From positions 1,590,501 to 1,654,500 of the forward strand of contig NZ_CP137636.1 in assembly GCF_036670015.1 (NCBI RefSeq): 64,000 nt of DNA. Direction: 5' to 3'. The DNA comes from Niallia sp. XMNu-256 (GTDB lineage Bacteria; Bacillota; Bacilli; Bacillales; Cytobacillaceae). The notes under the pieces are model-generated. The model was not told the DNA's origin. It ran no database searches and saw only the letters and a list, made by a program, of their open reading frames with translations. Below are positions 36,534 through 45,265 of the stretch, one piece after another. The translations under genes were made by a program, and so were the position numbers. The stretch's first letter is position 1, and the number at the start of each line of letters is the position of its first letter.

Positions 36534-37010
36534 TTGATTGAAGAAAAAACGAATGATTTGGAACTTGTTATTGTTATTAAGGTCATAGATGGGGATACCA
36601 TTGTCGTTTCTGATGGCAGAAGAGTAAGGTTGGTCGGAGTAAATACCCCGGAGGCCTCGTATTACAAGAAGGAACCGTATGGAATCCAGGCGAAAAATTA
36701 TACAACCTATAAATTACTGGGGAAATCGGTTTGGCTGCAAAGAGATGTCTCCGATGTAGACATTTATAATCGTTCTTTGCGAATCGTGTGGTTGGAGAAA
36801 CCGGTAAAATCTATGGATATAGTTGAAATTCGTGAAAAGATGTTTAATGCCCAGCTTGTGTTAGAGGGTCTTGCGGAGGCCAAGGCTTATATTCCTGATG
36901 TTACATATAACCGCTTTTTGATTAGGTTTATGGGCGAGGCTAAGGAAACGAGGAGGGGGATGTGGGGGAGTAAAATAATAGAAATGTATTCTTTTTCATT
37001 AGACAAATAG
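36534..37010 (+). CDS. Thermonuclease-like (SNase) protein
   Basis: A 158-residue staphylococcal-nuclease-type domain. It has 'VIDGDTIVVSDGRRVRLVGV' with the catalytic Asp and first Arg region, 'NTPEASYY', and the terminal 'RFMGEAKETRRGMW', where the family has 'A..A....GLW'. The usual second catalytic block ('..DKYGRxLAYV') reads 'VDIYNRSLRIVWL', so activity is uncertain. No signal peptide is encoded in frame. An out-of-frame ATG at 36494 with a better ribosome site may mark a lost N-terminus. TTG 36534 is the only good in-frame start. Confidence 0.75.
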   Translation: MIEEKTNDLELVIVIKVIDGDTIVVSDGRRVRLVGVNTPEASYYKKEPYGIQAKNYTTYKLLGKSVWLQRDVSDVDIYNRSLRIVWLEKPVKSMDIVEIREKMFNAQLVLEGLAEAKAYIPDVTYNRFLIRFMGEAKETRRGMWGSKIIEMYSFSLDK

Positions 37011-37210
37011 AGAAATAGACGACTTAATTGGTGTGCTGGAATTGGGCAGACACGCATGACTTAACATCGTGTTCCTTCTAAAGTGTAAGTTTATTCCCGA
37101 CTACCGGTATCATTAGAACAAAGCACGTATATTTTATTAATTACTCATAAATGTTGATAAAACAAGGTTTGGGGTCGGTACCAAGGATTAAGACCACAAA
37201 TACAATTGCT

Positions 37211-37243
37211 AAAAGCCCTGACTTTAATATCCTAGTTCGGGCT
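37211..37243 (-). terminator. Hairpin terminator
   Basis: AGCCCTGACT pairs imperfectly with AGTTCGGGCT; on the minus strand it is followed by TTTTAGC. It closes the 151-aa gene. Confidence 0.6.
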
Positions 37244-37248
37244 ATATG

Positions 37249-37704
37249 TTATTCTATTGGCAAAGAGCTCAATTCAAGAAGTTCATTCTGATCCTGGAAA
37301 CTTCCTTTATCAACAACATTTAAACGTAGGTTTGTTTCATCATAGTCCAAAATAATAGGTTGTATACGCTTCGAGACTTGTAATGATGCAGTTAATTTCA
37401 GAGACTGAGTCAAGTTACCTGTATTCAATTCAGAACCTCTAGGGTGTTTACTCTGAATTTCTTTCCGTTTTTCAGAATACTTTACTCCAGCTTCAAGTTT
37501 ATTAACATCGGTTTTAATGAGAGGATAGAGTATCCATTTATACATTTCTAATATAGTACTCTGGAAACCATCTGAAAAGTTTATTAGAAAAGAGTTATAT
37601 CTGCCAGATTGCTGATCAACAATTTGTTTTACCAATAATTTTACATTTATATCATTGCCTATAATTATTTTTGTAGTTTGTGTTTCTAAGATACTATTCT
37701 TCAT
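37249..37704 (-). CDS. Uncharacterised protein, 151 aa
   Basis: A soluble minus-strand protein of unknown function. No signal peptide or known motif is visible. It has hydrophobic strands at the start ('TKIIIGNDINVKLLVKQIVD') and a C-terminal 'PIILDYDETNLRLNVVDKG'. The ribosome site upstream of the ATG is weak. A terminator follows its stop, which supports a real gene. Confidence 0.55.
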   Translation of the reverse strand: MKNSILETQTTKIIIGNDINVKLLVKQIVDQQSGRYNSFLINFSDGFQSTILEMYKWILYPLIKTDVNKLEAGVKYSEKRKEIQSKHPRGSELNTGNLTQSLKLTASLQVSKRIQPIILDYDETNLRLNVVDKGSFQDQNELLELSSLPIE

Positions 37705-37805
37705 ACATACCTGATAACATGCTTCCTGTACTAAATGAACACTGTCAAAGCAATATTCTAATAAATCTGCTTTGAAATTATCAGTAAAACAAATAAATAT
37801 GAGAT

Positions 37806-37900
37806 TAATTAAGCCCTAAGTGTAGCTTTAAATAGAGTTTGAACAAGAATCCTGTGTGGTGCAGGGTTCTTTCTTATTAAGCGATTTGGGCCATTTAATG
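37806..37900. repeat. Dispersed repeat C, copy 1
   Basis: 'ATTAAGCCCTAAGTGTAGC', 'AGAGTTTGA' and a terminator-like hairpin 'AAGAATCCTG ... CAGGGTTCTT' (37845-37871), then 'TTAAGCGAT', recur in the same order at 39588-39710. Both copies flank the VOC and cold-shock genes in direct orientation. Confidence 0.8.
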
Positions 37901-38221
37901 GAGTACACGGGGGAAGTCGAAGTTGTTTTATCGAATAGCAACTAAGGTATCGAATTTTTGAAACTATTTGAACGTGATGGCATTCAAGAAATAAGGTTCC
38001 CGATATTCCAATAGCAGAGGGTTTACGAAGTGTTGTTTGTTAACAAGATGTTGTATGACATCCCCGAAAATCCAATTTCACAATTTCCTATACTGTGACT
38101 TTTCTTTGTTATCATGAACTGTAACAAGGTGTTTTTTGTATGGAAGGAATTTGTAATTTTTGAATATAATAATTATGAAGATGATCAGGTAATAAACTTT
38201 TACACATAAGGAGATAAAACT
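37901..38221. other. Intergenic with possible gene scrap
   Basis: Frames near 37915-38040 read as a broken protein ('LKLFERDGIQEIRFP', 'DIPIAEGLRSVVC') that I do not recognise. No intact gene. Confidence 0.45.
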
Positions 38222-38674
38222 ATGGCAAAAAACAAATTACTAAGAATGGACAATGTCGGCATCGTTGTAGAATCCCTTGATAACGCAATCTCTTTCTTCG
38301 AGGAGATTGGCTTGAACCTTGAAGGGAGAGCCACTGTCGAAGGTGAATGGGCTGGTCGCGTAACCGGACTGGGTTCTCAGTGCGTAGAGATTGCTATGAT
38401 GGTTACCCCAGATGGCCACAGCCGACTTGAACTTTCGCGATTTCTCACCCCACCTACTATATCAGATCACCGGACTGCCCCTGTAAACACCCTCGGTTAT
38501 CTACGCGTCATGTTCACCGTTGAAGACATTGACGAAATGGTATCCAGACTCACTAAGTATGGTGCTCAGCTCGTTGGCGAAGTGGTTCAGTACGAGGACT
38601 CGTATCGGCTCTGCTACATTCGTGGAACCGAAGGACTTCTAATCGGTTTGGCGGAACAACTCGGTAACAAATAA
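38222..38674 (+). CDS. VOC-family (glyoxalase-like) protein
   Basis: A 150-residue vicinal-oxygen-chelate protein. 'MDNVGIVVESLDNAISFFEE' with the first-strand His replaced by Gly, 'GHSRLELSRFL' with Glu as a usual metal ligand, and 'YIRGTEGLLIGLAEQLG' at the end are family blocks. Members include glyoxalase I and bleomycin or fosfomycin resistance proteins; the metal-site residues are only partly kept, so the substrate is open. AAGGAG lies 8 bases before the ATG. It is a lone gene flanked by repeat C copies. Confidence 0.88.
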   Translation: MAKNKLLRMDNVGIVVESLDNAISFFEEIGLNLEGRATVEGEWAGRVTGLGSQCVEIAMMVTPDGHSRLELSRFLTPPTISDHRTAPVNTLGYLRVMFTVEDIDEMVSRLTKYGAQLVGEVVQYEDSYRLCYIRGTEGLLIGLAEQLGNK

Positions 38675-38772
38675 GTAAGTGACGTTTTATAAAAAGCCTT
38701 TACTGAAATATATATTACTGAAGTAAAAATTGAAACAGAAAAGCTGAGTGAAAGTAACTCGAAAAAGTCGGG

Positions 38773-38936
38773 TACGTCATATAACACAGCATTCACGCTG
38801 CGGGACTCTCCGAGCCCCTAGGTCGTCAGGAGAAGAAGCAAGGAAGCAGATTCAGGCGACACCCCCCGAGAGCCTAAGAACTTCGTTCTAAGACTCCCGG
38901 GTTCGTGAATACGAAAACGTTATATGCCAATACGTC
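38773..38936. repeat. Folded MITE-like intergenic element
   Basis: Nested inverted repeats enclose about 150 bases: CATATAAC (38778) with GTTATATG (38919), ATTCACG (38791) with CGTGAAT (38904), and CGGGACT (38801) with a matching GACTCCCG arm (38892). An inner hairpin 'TAAGAACTTCGTTCTAAG' fills the middle. TACGTC lies at both outer edges (38773 and 38931) like a target duplication. No gene is inside. G/C content is clearly above the surroundings. Confidence 0.6.
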
Positions 38937-39206
38937 TCGATTTGAAGAAAATTCTTATTCAATAAAAGGACGCTATTCTTGAAGAAGGTGTTCTCTTTGG
39001 ATCGGACCATTTTCTTCAGGTAACGTTTATAAAGAAATAACTTCATTAGAATAAGAGTTATACTATTGCTATTTTTTGGTATATCTGTTACTCTTAGGAA
39101 GAATTATTTTTGTTCTTTTTTCAGATAGATTTTTGTTTTTCGTCTAAGGTATTTGAGCAAGGATAGTAACACAAAGTGTGGAGATCCACACGAGGAGGCA
39201 ACAATA

Positions 39207-39407
39207 ATGGAACAAGGTAAAGTTAAGTGGTTTAATGCAGAAAAAGGTTTTGGATTCATCGAGCGTGAAGCAGGAGAAGACGTATTCGTACATTTCTCAG
39301 CAATCCAAAGCGACGGTTTCAAATCTTTAGACGAAGGTCAAAGTGTAACTTTTGAAATTGAACAAGGCCAACGTGGCGCACAAGCTACAAACGTTCAAAA
39401 AGCTTAA
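39207..39407 (+). CDS. Cold-shock protein (CspA family)
   Basis: A 66-residue cold-shock protein of standard length. '[16 protein letters not shown]' includes RNP1 ('KGFGFI'), and RNP2 is 'DVFVHFSAI'; the end is '[11 protein letters not shown]'. It binds single-stranded RNA and DNA and melts secondary structure. The ATG has GAGGAGG 10 bases upstream. A long untranslated leader (about 39020-39206) may carry the cold-responsive element seen in csp genes. A strong terminator follows. A scrap of a second csp gene lies at 45500. Confidence 0.95.
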   Translation: MEQGKVKWFNAEKGFGFIEREAGEDVFVHFSAIQSDGFKSLDEGQSVTFEIEQGQRGAQATNVQKA

Positions 39408-39420
39408 TCCTAGCAGATGG

Positions 39421-39449
39421 CAGACCCTAAATGAAGGGTCTGTTTTTTT
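39421..39449 (+). terminator. Terminator of cold-shock gene
   Basis: CAGACCCT pairs with AGGGTCTG across AAATGA, then TTTTTTT. Confidence 0.9.
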
Positions 39450-39587
39450 ATTTACTTTGGACGTACTAGTATTTACATAGGGATGGAGAGTTTATAGGAG
39501 CACAGTCGTCTACGGGATGCTGATATGTCACCAGGAAGTTATTGGTCAGGAGTTTTTAACGGACGTGTTAAGAGAATATGAGATTTA

Positions 39588-39710
39588 AATTAAGCCCTAA
39601 TTGTAGCTTTAGAACAGAGTTTGATAAGTTTTAAAGGTTAATCGTTTATAAAAAAATTGATCAAGAATCCTGTGTTGTGCAGGGTTCTTTCTCATTTTAA
39701 GCAATCGTGC
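39588..39710. repeat. Dispersed repeat C, copy 2
   Basis: Same order of blocks as 37806-37900, with a 40-base insertion after 'AGAGTTTGA'. The hairpin lies at 39663-39689. Confidence 0.8.
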
Positions 39711-39951
39711 CGGATTGTTGAAGAAGGACATTACTGAATTTACAGATATCTATGAAGGAAGTTTTTTTCATTCCGCAAAGCTATCTATATCATAGCAACG
39801 CAAAAATGGAAGAACAAAAGAAACCTATACATGCCCTAGTTTTCTATAAATAGTTTTTCTACCATTTTGATAATTTGTCCAATCCTCTTTCCTTACTCTG
39901 AATAAACTGAAGTTAGAGAAGTTCACTTTTATCAAAGAAAGAGAGTGATTA

Positions 39952-40347
39952 ATGATGTCAAGATTTATTTCAGGATTTGAAGAACTCTGTGAGAAACTAG
40001 CGAGGATTCTTAAAGGTACACCTTTTCATGAAGATGGTGAATGTACGATTATGATTGAAAGAGACCTTGATGTAGAAATACTTGGAAAACCATACAAAAC
40101 GGAGCATGAGATTACTGTCCAATCATTAGAACATGGAGAATCTCTAAATACAGGTGAACTAGTTGTTTTGCAAAAAGAAGTAAATCCTTTACTCGTAGCT
40201 TTAAAAAAGCAAGGCTTTTTAGTCACAGCAATACACAACCATTGGCTTTTTGACAAACCAAAACTTATGTACATTCACATTGAATCAGTGGACGAGCCTG
40301 TTGAATTTGCTAAAAAACTAAGAGATGCTTTAAGTGTTTTAGATTAA
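39952..40347 (+). CDS. DUF1259-family protein
   Basis: A 131-residue protein whose core matches DUF1259: 'GELVVLQKEVNPLLVALKKQ' followed by 'GFLVTAIHNHWLFDKPKLMY'. The 'HNH' and following basic residues are the most conserved part. Bacterial members occur as stand-alone or LppY/LpqO-type secreted proteins; here there is no signal peptide, so it is cytoplasmic. Either of two adjacent ATGs (39952, 39955) could start it; AGAGAGTG lies upstream. Its 3' end runs into a 20-bp terminator stem. Confidence 0.85.
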   Translation: MMSRFISGFEELCEKLARILKGTPFHEDGECTIMIERDLDVEILGKPYKTEHEITVQSLEHGESLNTGELVVLQKEVNPLLVALKKQGFLVTAIHNHWLFDKPKLMYIHIESVDEPVEFAKKLRDALSVLD

Positions 40348-40388
40348 AAGATATGGCGGTCAAATAAATTTGACTGCCATATCTTTTT
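40346..40388 (+). terminator. Strong terminator
   Basis: A 20-bp stem (40346-40365 with 40368-40387) with one G-T pair and a 2-base loop, then TTTTTAT. Confidence 0.9.
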
Positions 40389-40974
40389 ATAATAGCTTTT
40401 TTATCTTTTCGTCAAGAAAATATTTACGTTTACATTTATGTTTTTATCATTGATTGCATATAACAGGTTAGATAAACCTTGCACTTTTTCTATATTGAGC
40501 CGATTCATTCACTCAATCGACAGAGAAAGCCGCGTTCAAAAATAAACCGCAAAGGGTGATTCTTTCATGGCGAGAAGAGTCGCAAAAAATGGTCGTGGTA
40601 AACGGGATCGACGCAAAAGAACTGTTTAACAAGGTCAAATAAGAAAAAATGAGTGAAGAAAAAACCAATAATACCATGTACACCTTAATATACTCTAGAT
40701 ACATTTGTCCCCCACATTTTTTTGGGCTTTTTTCATTGCTTCAAAGGCTTGCTATTTCTTCAGAGATAGGAACCCGATGAGTTTTATCCTTGATCTTACG
40801 CTGCTCTCCAACAACCCACCAACCAAATCGCAAAAAGCAAGAGCCGTTCCATATGAAATATAAGGCTCTTGTTTTATTTGTAACGGATTCGGTTGACGGT
40901 TCAATTAATAATAGACTAATTGGAAACACAATTCACATATGCTTGTTGAATGCCTTAGTTTAAAACAAGGAAAA
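40389..40974. other. Intergenic with gene scrap and hairpin
   Basis: A 48-codon open stretch ending at 40639 ('QRVILSWREESQKMVVVNGI') has no good start and looks like the tail of a lost gene. A hairpin (AAAGCAAGAGCC ... GGCTCTTGTTTT) lies at about 40834-40875; its left half with 'TATGAAATATAA' recurs near 41944-41980. Confidence 0.5.
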
Positions 40975-41257
40975 ATCACCAAAAAAGACAAAGCACTAGT
41001 AGTCTATGAGTTAAGGCATAAATACCTGGTGAAGGAACTCTTAAAGCTCGCTGATTTTCCGCATTAGCACATATTATGATTTTGTGAAGAGAATGAATCG
41101 ATCAGATCCAGATAGTGACTTGAAAGCTGAAATTAAGGATATCTATAAGGAACATGAAGTTTGTTACGGTTACCGACGTATACGTGATGAGCCAGCGAAT
41201 CGTAGGCAAAAAATGGATCACAAAAAAACCCAACGTGTCATGAGACTAATTATGTAG
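40975..41257 (+). pseudogene. IS3-family transposase remnant
   Basis: Two frames together read 'KALVVYELRHKYLVKELLKL', 'STYYDFVKRMNRSDPD', 'EIKDIYKEHEVCYGYRRIRD' and 'KKTQRVMRLI', the N-terminal part of an IS150-group OrfB. It has a frameshift near 41056, stops at 41255, and lacks the DDE core. Copies of a 'CAAAAA(A/G)CAAGAGC' phrase lie on both sides. Confidence 0.8.
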
Positions 41258-41452
41258 TTTATTTTCCTGTAAGTAAATATTTTTATTATATATAGAAGTA
41301 GTTCTCCTATAGATTTATTTTAAAAATAAGCATAACCACTTTATCAAAGTTATACCTTATCTCACCATAGAAAGGATGATTCAATGAACAACAAACTCAA
41401 GCATAAGCAATAAGAGCGCCATTAATCTATTGATTAACAGCACCTATCATTA

Positions 41453-41713
41453 CTATTCTTTATAGTTCAGCTGATCTTCAATCTGACCGTCATCATTGTG
41501 GATGATAACCATTGTAGAAGTATCTTTTGCCATTTTCTTTGCTTCTTCTATAGCTTTGTCTTTCGATTCAGTAGTAAGTTCAGGGTCATCCTCACCTTCA
41601 CGTTTTATGGCCCAGCCTTCTTCCTTGTGTGGTACAACGTGAAATCTTGCATCTTCTGTGCCTGCACGTTCCTCAAAGTATTCATTGCGGTTGTTGTTAT
41701 TATTGTCTGCCAT
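41453..41713 (-). CDS. DUF2188-family protein
   Basis: An 86-residue protein with the DUF2188 core: 'FHVVPHKEEGWAIKREGED', 'KAIEEAKKMAKDTSTMVIIH' and 'DDGQI'. The family is common in Bacillus and often stress-induced; its function is not known. The N-terminus is Asn-rich ('MADNNNNNRNEY'). AGGAGG precedes the ATG in the reading direction. It stands alone. Confidence 0.85.
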   Translation of the reverse strand: MADNNNNNRNEYFEERAGTEDARFHVVPHKEEGWAIKREGEDDPELTTESKDKAIEEAKKMAKDTSTMVIIHNDDGQIEDQLNYKE

Positions 41714-41991
41714 GAATTTACCTCCTCTAAAGAGTGTTGTTCTTCATTCTTTTTCTTCCCCGTATCTGTTTGATGGAAACATATTTCTGATTTGAATATG
41801 AAATATTAATAAAAAGTACTTTTCAGGGGCGAACTGAAATTATTACGCCAATGCCAATTACGAAAATCTCGAATTGCCAGCAATATGAAGAATAGAAGTT
41901 AAGTTTTAGAATTTGTTATATATAATAGGAAGAAACTCATCCAAAAAACAAGAGCTGTCCCAATATATGAAATATAATGGAGAAGGTAAGG

Positions 41992-42072
41992 AGATCAGCT
42001 GGTCATAGTAATATTACGACAACCAGTGGATACCTTAAGGATTCGTATAGTGATTTAGAGTTTAATTATTGA
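41992..42072 (+). pseudogene. Integrase C-terminal scrap
   Basis: 'RSAGHSNITTTSGYLKDS' followed by 'DLEF' and a stop is the C-terminal box of a tyrosine recombinase ('LAGHSNIATTSKYLKGS'). The same box occurs at 58826. Tyr14 of the fragment would be the nucleophile. The rest of the gene is missing. Confidence 0.65.
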
Positions 42073-42100
42073 ACTTAAAATTTTAGTCAATATTGATAAT

Positions 42101-42128
42101 AAAACCCTAGCAAATTAGCTAGGGTTTT
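42101..42128. terminator. Bidirectional terminator
   Basis: AAAACCCTAGC pairs perfectly with GCTAGGGTTTT across AAATTA. Confidence 0.8.
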
Positions 42129-42462
42129 TAAGTTTCAATTACAAATCTTAAAACGTAGGCCGTCATAGACGAATTGTGCTCTAGTTGAATAACTAGATAT
42201 ACTTGAGAAGAAATAGTTTTTTCTTTTCCATTTTTCTCCTCTTTTTCCTTAACGCATAGCTAAGTAGATCTAAAGACATACGTTTGCTTGAGGCTGATTA
42301 AAATTCAAAACTGCCATTTTATAATTGGCTTGAGGAAAATTAATTACTAGAGAAAAGGACCGATATGGAAGGTGTTTAGATGGGTGATATTTATGGCGGG
42401 GTAGCGTCAGGAAAGGTAGATTTACAATGTTTAGGAATCGATTTTTAATTTGGCTTGTTCAA

Positions 42463-42705
42463 CTAAAGTAGCCAATAGTCGAAGAAATGCTCATTCTGTT
42501 CCTTGTTTTCCAAAACCATCACTAAATTAAGAGGATGAAGGGTTTTATTTTTTCGTAAAAGTTTATAATTTTGCTCTATTATTTCTTTATTTTGATCTAT
42601 CATATCCTTTATGATTCGATGCATTTCGTTCTCGCAAGTTTCATGATTATTTTTTAGGTTTTCATATAAGGGAGGTACTGATGGCTTATTCTTTTCATTA
42701 TCTAT
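42463..42705 (-). CDS. Small coiled-coil protein, ATA start or lost start
   Basis: About 80 residues: 'DNEKNKPSVPPLYENLKNNH', a helical middle ('MIDQNKEIIEQNYKLLRKN') and an extra tail. It is a clear paralogue of the 58-residue protein at 54757 ('NNKPPVTHLDEKLINNHET'). At the position of the paralogue's ATG it has ATA, with GGAGGG correctly spaced before it. Either ATA is used or the start has mutated and the gene is dead. Confidence 0.45.
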   Translation of the reverse strand: MDNEKNKPSVPPLYENLKNNHETCENEMHRIIKDMIDQNKEIIEQNYKLLRKNKTLHPLNLVMVLENKEQNEHFFDYWLL

Positions 42706-42965
42706 TGAAAATCCCTCCTAGTGCAGATTAGACATTAACTTTACTCTCATTATAAACGAAAGAGTACGATATTTATATTAAAATTATATGAGTATTCAAA
42801 ATAATAAAAAACGGGTAATATATATGAAGATTAAGAATTCTATTCCTTACTTTAGGGGAAGGCGCAGGATTGAGTGAATTGATAGAATCAAGAGGATCTG
42901 GCTGAGGTGATTCTATCAACTCCTAATTGTGAGAAGTACGTATAATTATCGGCAAAGGAGGTTAA

Positions 42966-43190
42966 ATGGCTAGAAAAAATGATAAAAGGCAAGCTAGTTC
43001 ATACGAAAACAGTGTTAAAAAGAGTAATGATTACTCTATGGTAAAGTCGAATCAAGGATTTCACTTAATCAAATGCGGTTATTAGCCTACGCGATTAATT
43101 CAATGCAACAGAACGGCGAAACAGAGTTTCAGAAGGCTGATGAGGGCAGACGCCTTGGACTATCTCTCAGCCTTCGATTTAAAGGGACAT
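42966..43190 (+). pseudogene. Rep_3-like replication initiator remnant
   Basis: AAAGGAGG and ATG 42966 start 'ARKNDKRQASSYENSVKKSN'. A shifted frame then reads 'SRISLNQMRLLAYAINSMQQ' and 'NGETEFQKAD', which resembles the start of Rep_3 / RepB plasmid initiators ('..LSLNExRLLLYAI..'). Only about 75 residues remain over two frames. This hints that the DNA once belonged to a theta-replicating plasmid. Confidence 0.45.
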
Positions 43191-43321
43191 AAAGGATTAT
43201 TTCAATATAGACTATCATTTGTCATTTCATAAGAACTTTTGTCATATGTATTCCAATTATACGAATTTTTTGTATAATAAATCTTGTAAACTTGTATACT
43301 AATAAACAAGGAGACAGGTAT

Positions 43322-43525
43322 ATGTGTAGAGAGGTCGAAAAAATAGAACGAAGAATCAATCAAGTGAGAGACCGTTTGATCTTAATCGCAGTAGAAACAG
43401 GTTTAAATAGCGATGATACCATTTATTACAGTCAGAAGTTAGACAAGCTTATTACGAAGTATCAAAAATTAAAAATGAGTAACAGACAAAAGAATGGCAA
43501 GGAATCTAAAACTTCCTCAGGATGA
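43322..43525 (+). CDS. Spo0E-family aspartyl-phosphate phosphatase
   Basis: A 67-residue protein with the two-helix Spo0E layout: 'EKIERRINQVRDRLILIAVE' and the signature 'YYSQKLDKLITKYQKL' (SxxLDxLI). Spo0E proteins dephosphorylate Spo0A-P and delay sporulation. I chose ATG 43322 because AAGGAG lies 10 bases upstream; TTG 43292 would add ten residues without a site. A 'TGTATAAT' extended -10 box lies at 43271-43278. The terminator overlaps the end of the gene. Confidence 0.9.
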   Translation: MCREVEKIERRINQVRDRLILIAVETGLNSDDTIYYSQKLDKLITKYQKLKMSNRQKNGKESKTSSG

Positions 43526-43539
43526 ATAAGGAAGTTTTT
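43507..43539 (+). terminator. Terminator of Spo0E gene
   Basis: AAAACTTCCT pairs with AGGAAGTTTT around the stop codon, followed by TCCTTTTTT. Confidence 0.85.
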
Positions 43540-43577
43540 CCTTTTTTGTGTCTCCATCACTTAAAGTCAATAAGATA

Positions 43578-43805
43578 CTAAGACACATGCGCGCATTGAA
43601 TAAAATCATTCAAAGTCTCTTGATCTACCATTTGTTCTAAATCGCATGGTTCCTCTAAGAGAATACTCCTTCGGTTTGCTACTGAAATAATTATACCTAA
43701 TTCATAATACATGTTTTTCGTTAATATTCCTTCATTAATATTTTTTAAAATTTCATCATAAAAGGAAATTAAAATATCTGATGGTAATTTTTCATATAAA
43801 ACCAT
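43578..43805 (-). CDS. Small uncharacterised protein (75 aa)
   Basis: A 75-residue acidic, helical protein ('LPSDILISFYDEILKNINEG', 'NMYYELGIIISVANRRSILL', 'ETLNDFIQCAHVS'). From memory similar short proteins occur in Bacillus genomes without a known function. GGTGGAG lies before the ATG in the reading direction. It is convergent with the Spo0E gene and shares its terminator region. Confidence 0.65.
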   Translation of the reverse strand: MVLYEKLPSDILISFYDEILKNINEGILTKNMYYELGIIISVANRRSILLEEPCDLEQMVDQETLNDFIQCAHVS

Positions 43806-44293
43806 TTTTACTCCACCTTATAAAATAATGTAGAAACTTTTTTACAATAATAGATTTTTAATCTAACCCCATTATAATGAATAGTTGTTATGATTCCGTG
43901 AAATTTACAAATACTTTAACAAAGTTTATTAATTTAATAGAAAAGGTTTAAGCATTATTTATTGAAGCTTTTCTGTAAATAATTGATAAATATACTATCT
44001 ATTATTCTTGTATTGGCCCACTTACGCCAGATACTGTGACAGCCACACATACCATCCACCTATTATCATTATAATGGAAAACGCTTACATATACAAAAGC
44101 TAATATAAGACAAACTTCGACATTAAAAGGTGCACACTATTAAGTGATTGTGTCGATAAGTAGGTGAAGTTGGCCGGACCCACAACTATAAGAAGAGGAG
44201 ATAATTAAACATCGTAACAAAAAGACGTAGGTCGTATAAAGCCTAAAAGGCAGTGGACGTTTTAATAATATTAAGTATGGTCGGAAGTGATTG
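43806..44293. other. Intergenic, nothing recognised
   Basis: A/T-rich with no gene, RNA or strong hairpin. Confidence 0.5.
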
Positions 44294-44641
44294 TTATTTT
44301 GTATTTAGACGTTGATTTAATTTATATTTTATTGCCGATTTCCAGTACCGGAAGTTCCCCTCTTTGTAGCCTCCATTAGTTTTTATTGAAAAATCATATT
44401 GAACAAACATATCATCATTAATGGGACTATATATTGTTACTTTCTCTTTTCTTAATTGATCATTTACTTTTTTACGTTCTTTGAATTTATCACCTAATTT
44501 TTTTTCGAAAAAAGTAATTCGATCATTATCTTTCTTTTCATTAAGCTTATTTAATTTTGTATTTAAAATGTGTATCTCTAGATCTAGATATATTTTTTCA
44601 TCGATTAAATCCTCTAATTCTTTAGGAATATTTGGCTTCAT
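44294..44641 (-). CDS. Coiled-coil protein of unknown function
   Basis: A 115-residue protein. Residues 8-70 form a charged coiled coil ('LEDLIDEKIYLDLEIHILNT', 'KLGDKFKERKKVNDQLRKEK'), followed by a short strand-like tail ('MFVQYDFSIKTNGGYKEGNF'). GAGGTGG lies 9 bases before the ATG at 44641, which I prefer to a farther upstream ATG. No family is recognised. Confidence 0.55.
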   Translation of the reverse strand: MKPNIPKELEDLIDEKIYLDLEIHILNTKLNKLNEKKDNDRITFFEKKLGDKFKERKKVNDQLRKEKVTIYSPINDDMFVQYDFSIKTNGGYKEGNFRYWKSAIKYKLNQRLNTK

Positions 44642-44765
44642 AAAGATACAACCACCTCTATTGTGAAACAAACGTATGTTCTTATAATTATATAAAATAT
44701 TACTAAAGGAAACAAGTTTGAATTAATAGTAAAAAAAGGTAAACCACTTAGCAAAATCCCTTTTG

Positions 44766-44947
44766 GGGGCAGCACTACAGACTTTAAGAAGGGAAATGGC
44801 GCCCTTTCTAACAGTCTATACGTGATACGTGTCGCTTCGGCATTAAATAGATCGATAACCACGGTGTTTGTACGGCTATTGCCTACAATCCGTAGGTTCC
44901 TTTTCCATTTGCCACAAGCCGCCATACCGAGAGAGCCGAAAACCTTT
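44766..44947. repeat. radC-associated structured repeat, copy 2
   Basis: Aligns over about 180 bases with 61138-61311: 'GGCAGCACTACAGA', 'TACGTGTCGCTTCGG', 'GATAACCACGGT', 'GTACGGCT', 'CCGTAGGTTCC', 'CATACCGA' and 'GAGCCGAAAACCTTT' appear in order. Stems are kept although bases differ (AGAAGGG/CCCTTTCT here, AGAAAGC/GCTTTCT at 61.16 kb), which points to selection on structure. No radC gene follows; a YdhK scrap does. Confidence 0.8.
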
Positions 44948-45073
44948 TATTTTAATTTCAGGGATTATCAATACAGGATAAACCATTCTTCCTGCAATTT
45001 TCATAAATTACCTGGTATGATTTTGTGTAACGACTATTTGAGGTTCAAGAAATCGAAATAGACAATCTATGGA

Positions 45074-45265
45074 TGCTCATTTCAAACAGGCGATGAAGTG
45101 GTATTAAATGCAGAACATATGGAAGGTATGAAAGGGGCAACTGCAACAATTGATTCAGCTGAACAAACAACAGTATATATAGTAGATTACACCAATACTG
45201 AAACAGGGGAAAAGGTAACGTATCATAAATGGGTAACAGAAAGTGAATTATCTCCAGTAGAATAA
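45074..45265 (+). pseudogene. YdhK/DUF1541 C-terminal remnant
   Basis: 'GDEVVLNAEHMEGMKGATAT' and 'YTNTETGEKVTYHKWVTESE' are the second DUF1541 unit of YdhK-type lipoproteins. The start, signal peptide and first unit are missing; the frame opens abruptly next to the structured repeat. Confidence 0.8.

Noticed and set aside
38773-38936. Integron attC site
   Set aside because: The outer inverted repeats lack the GTTRRRY/RYYYAAC core, and no integron integrase is present.
44638-45061. Frames on both strands over the structured repeat
   Set aside because: They are explained by the non-coding folded element; the codons do not match between repeat copies while the stems do.
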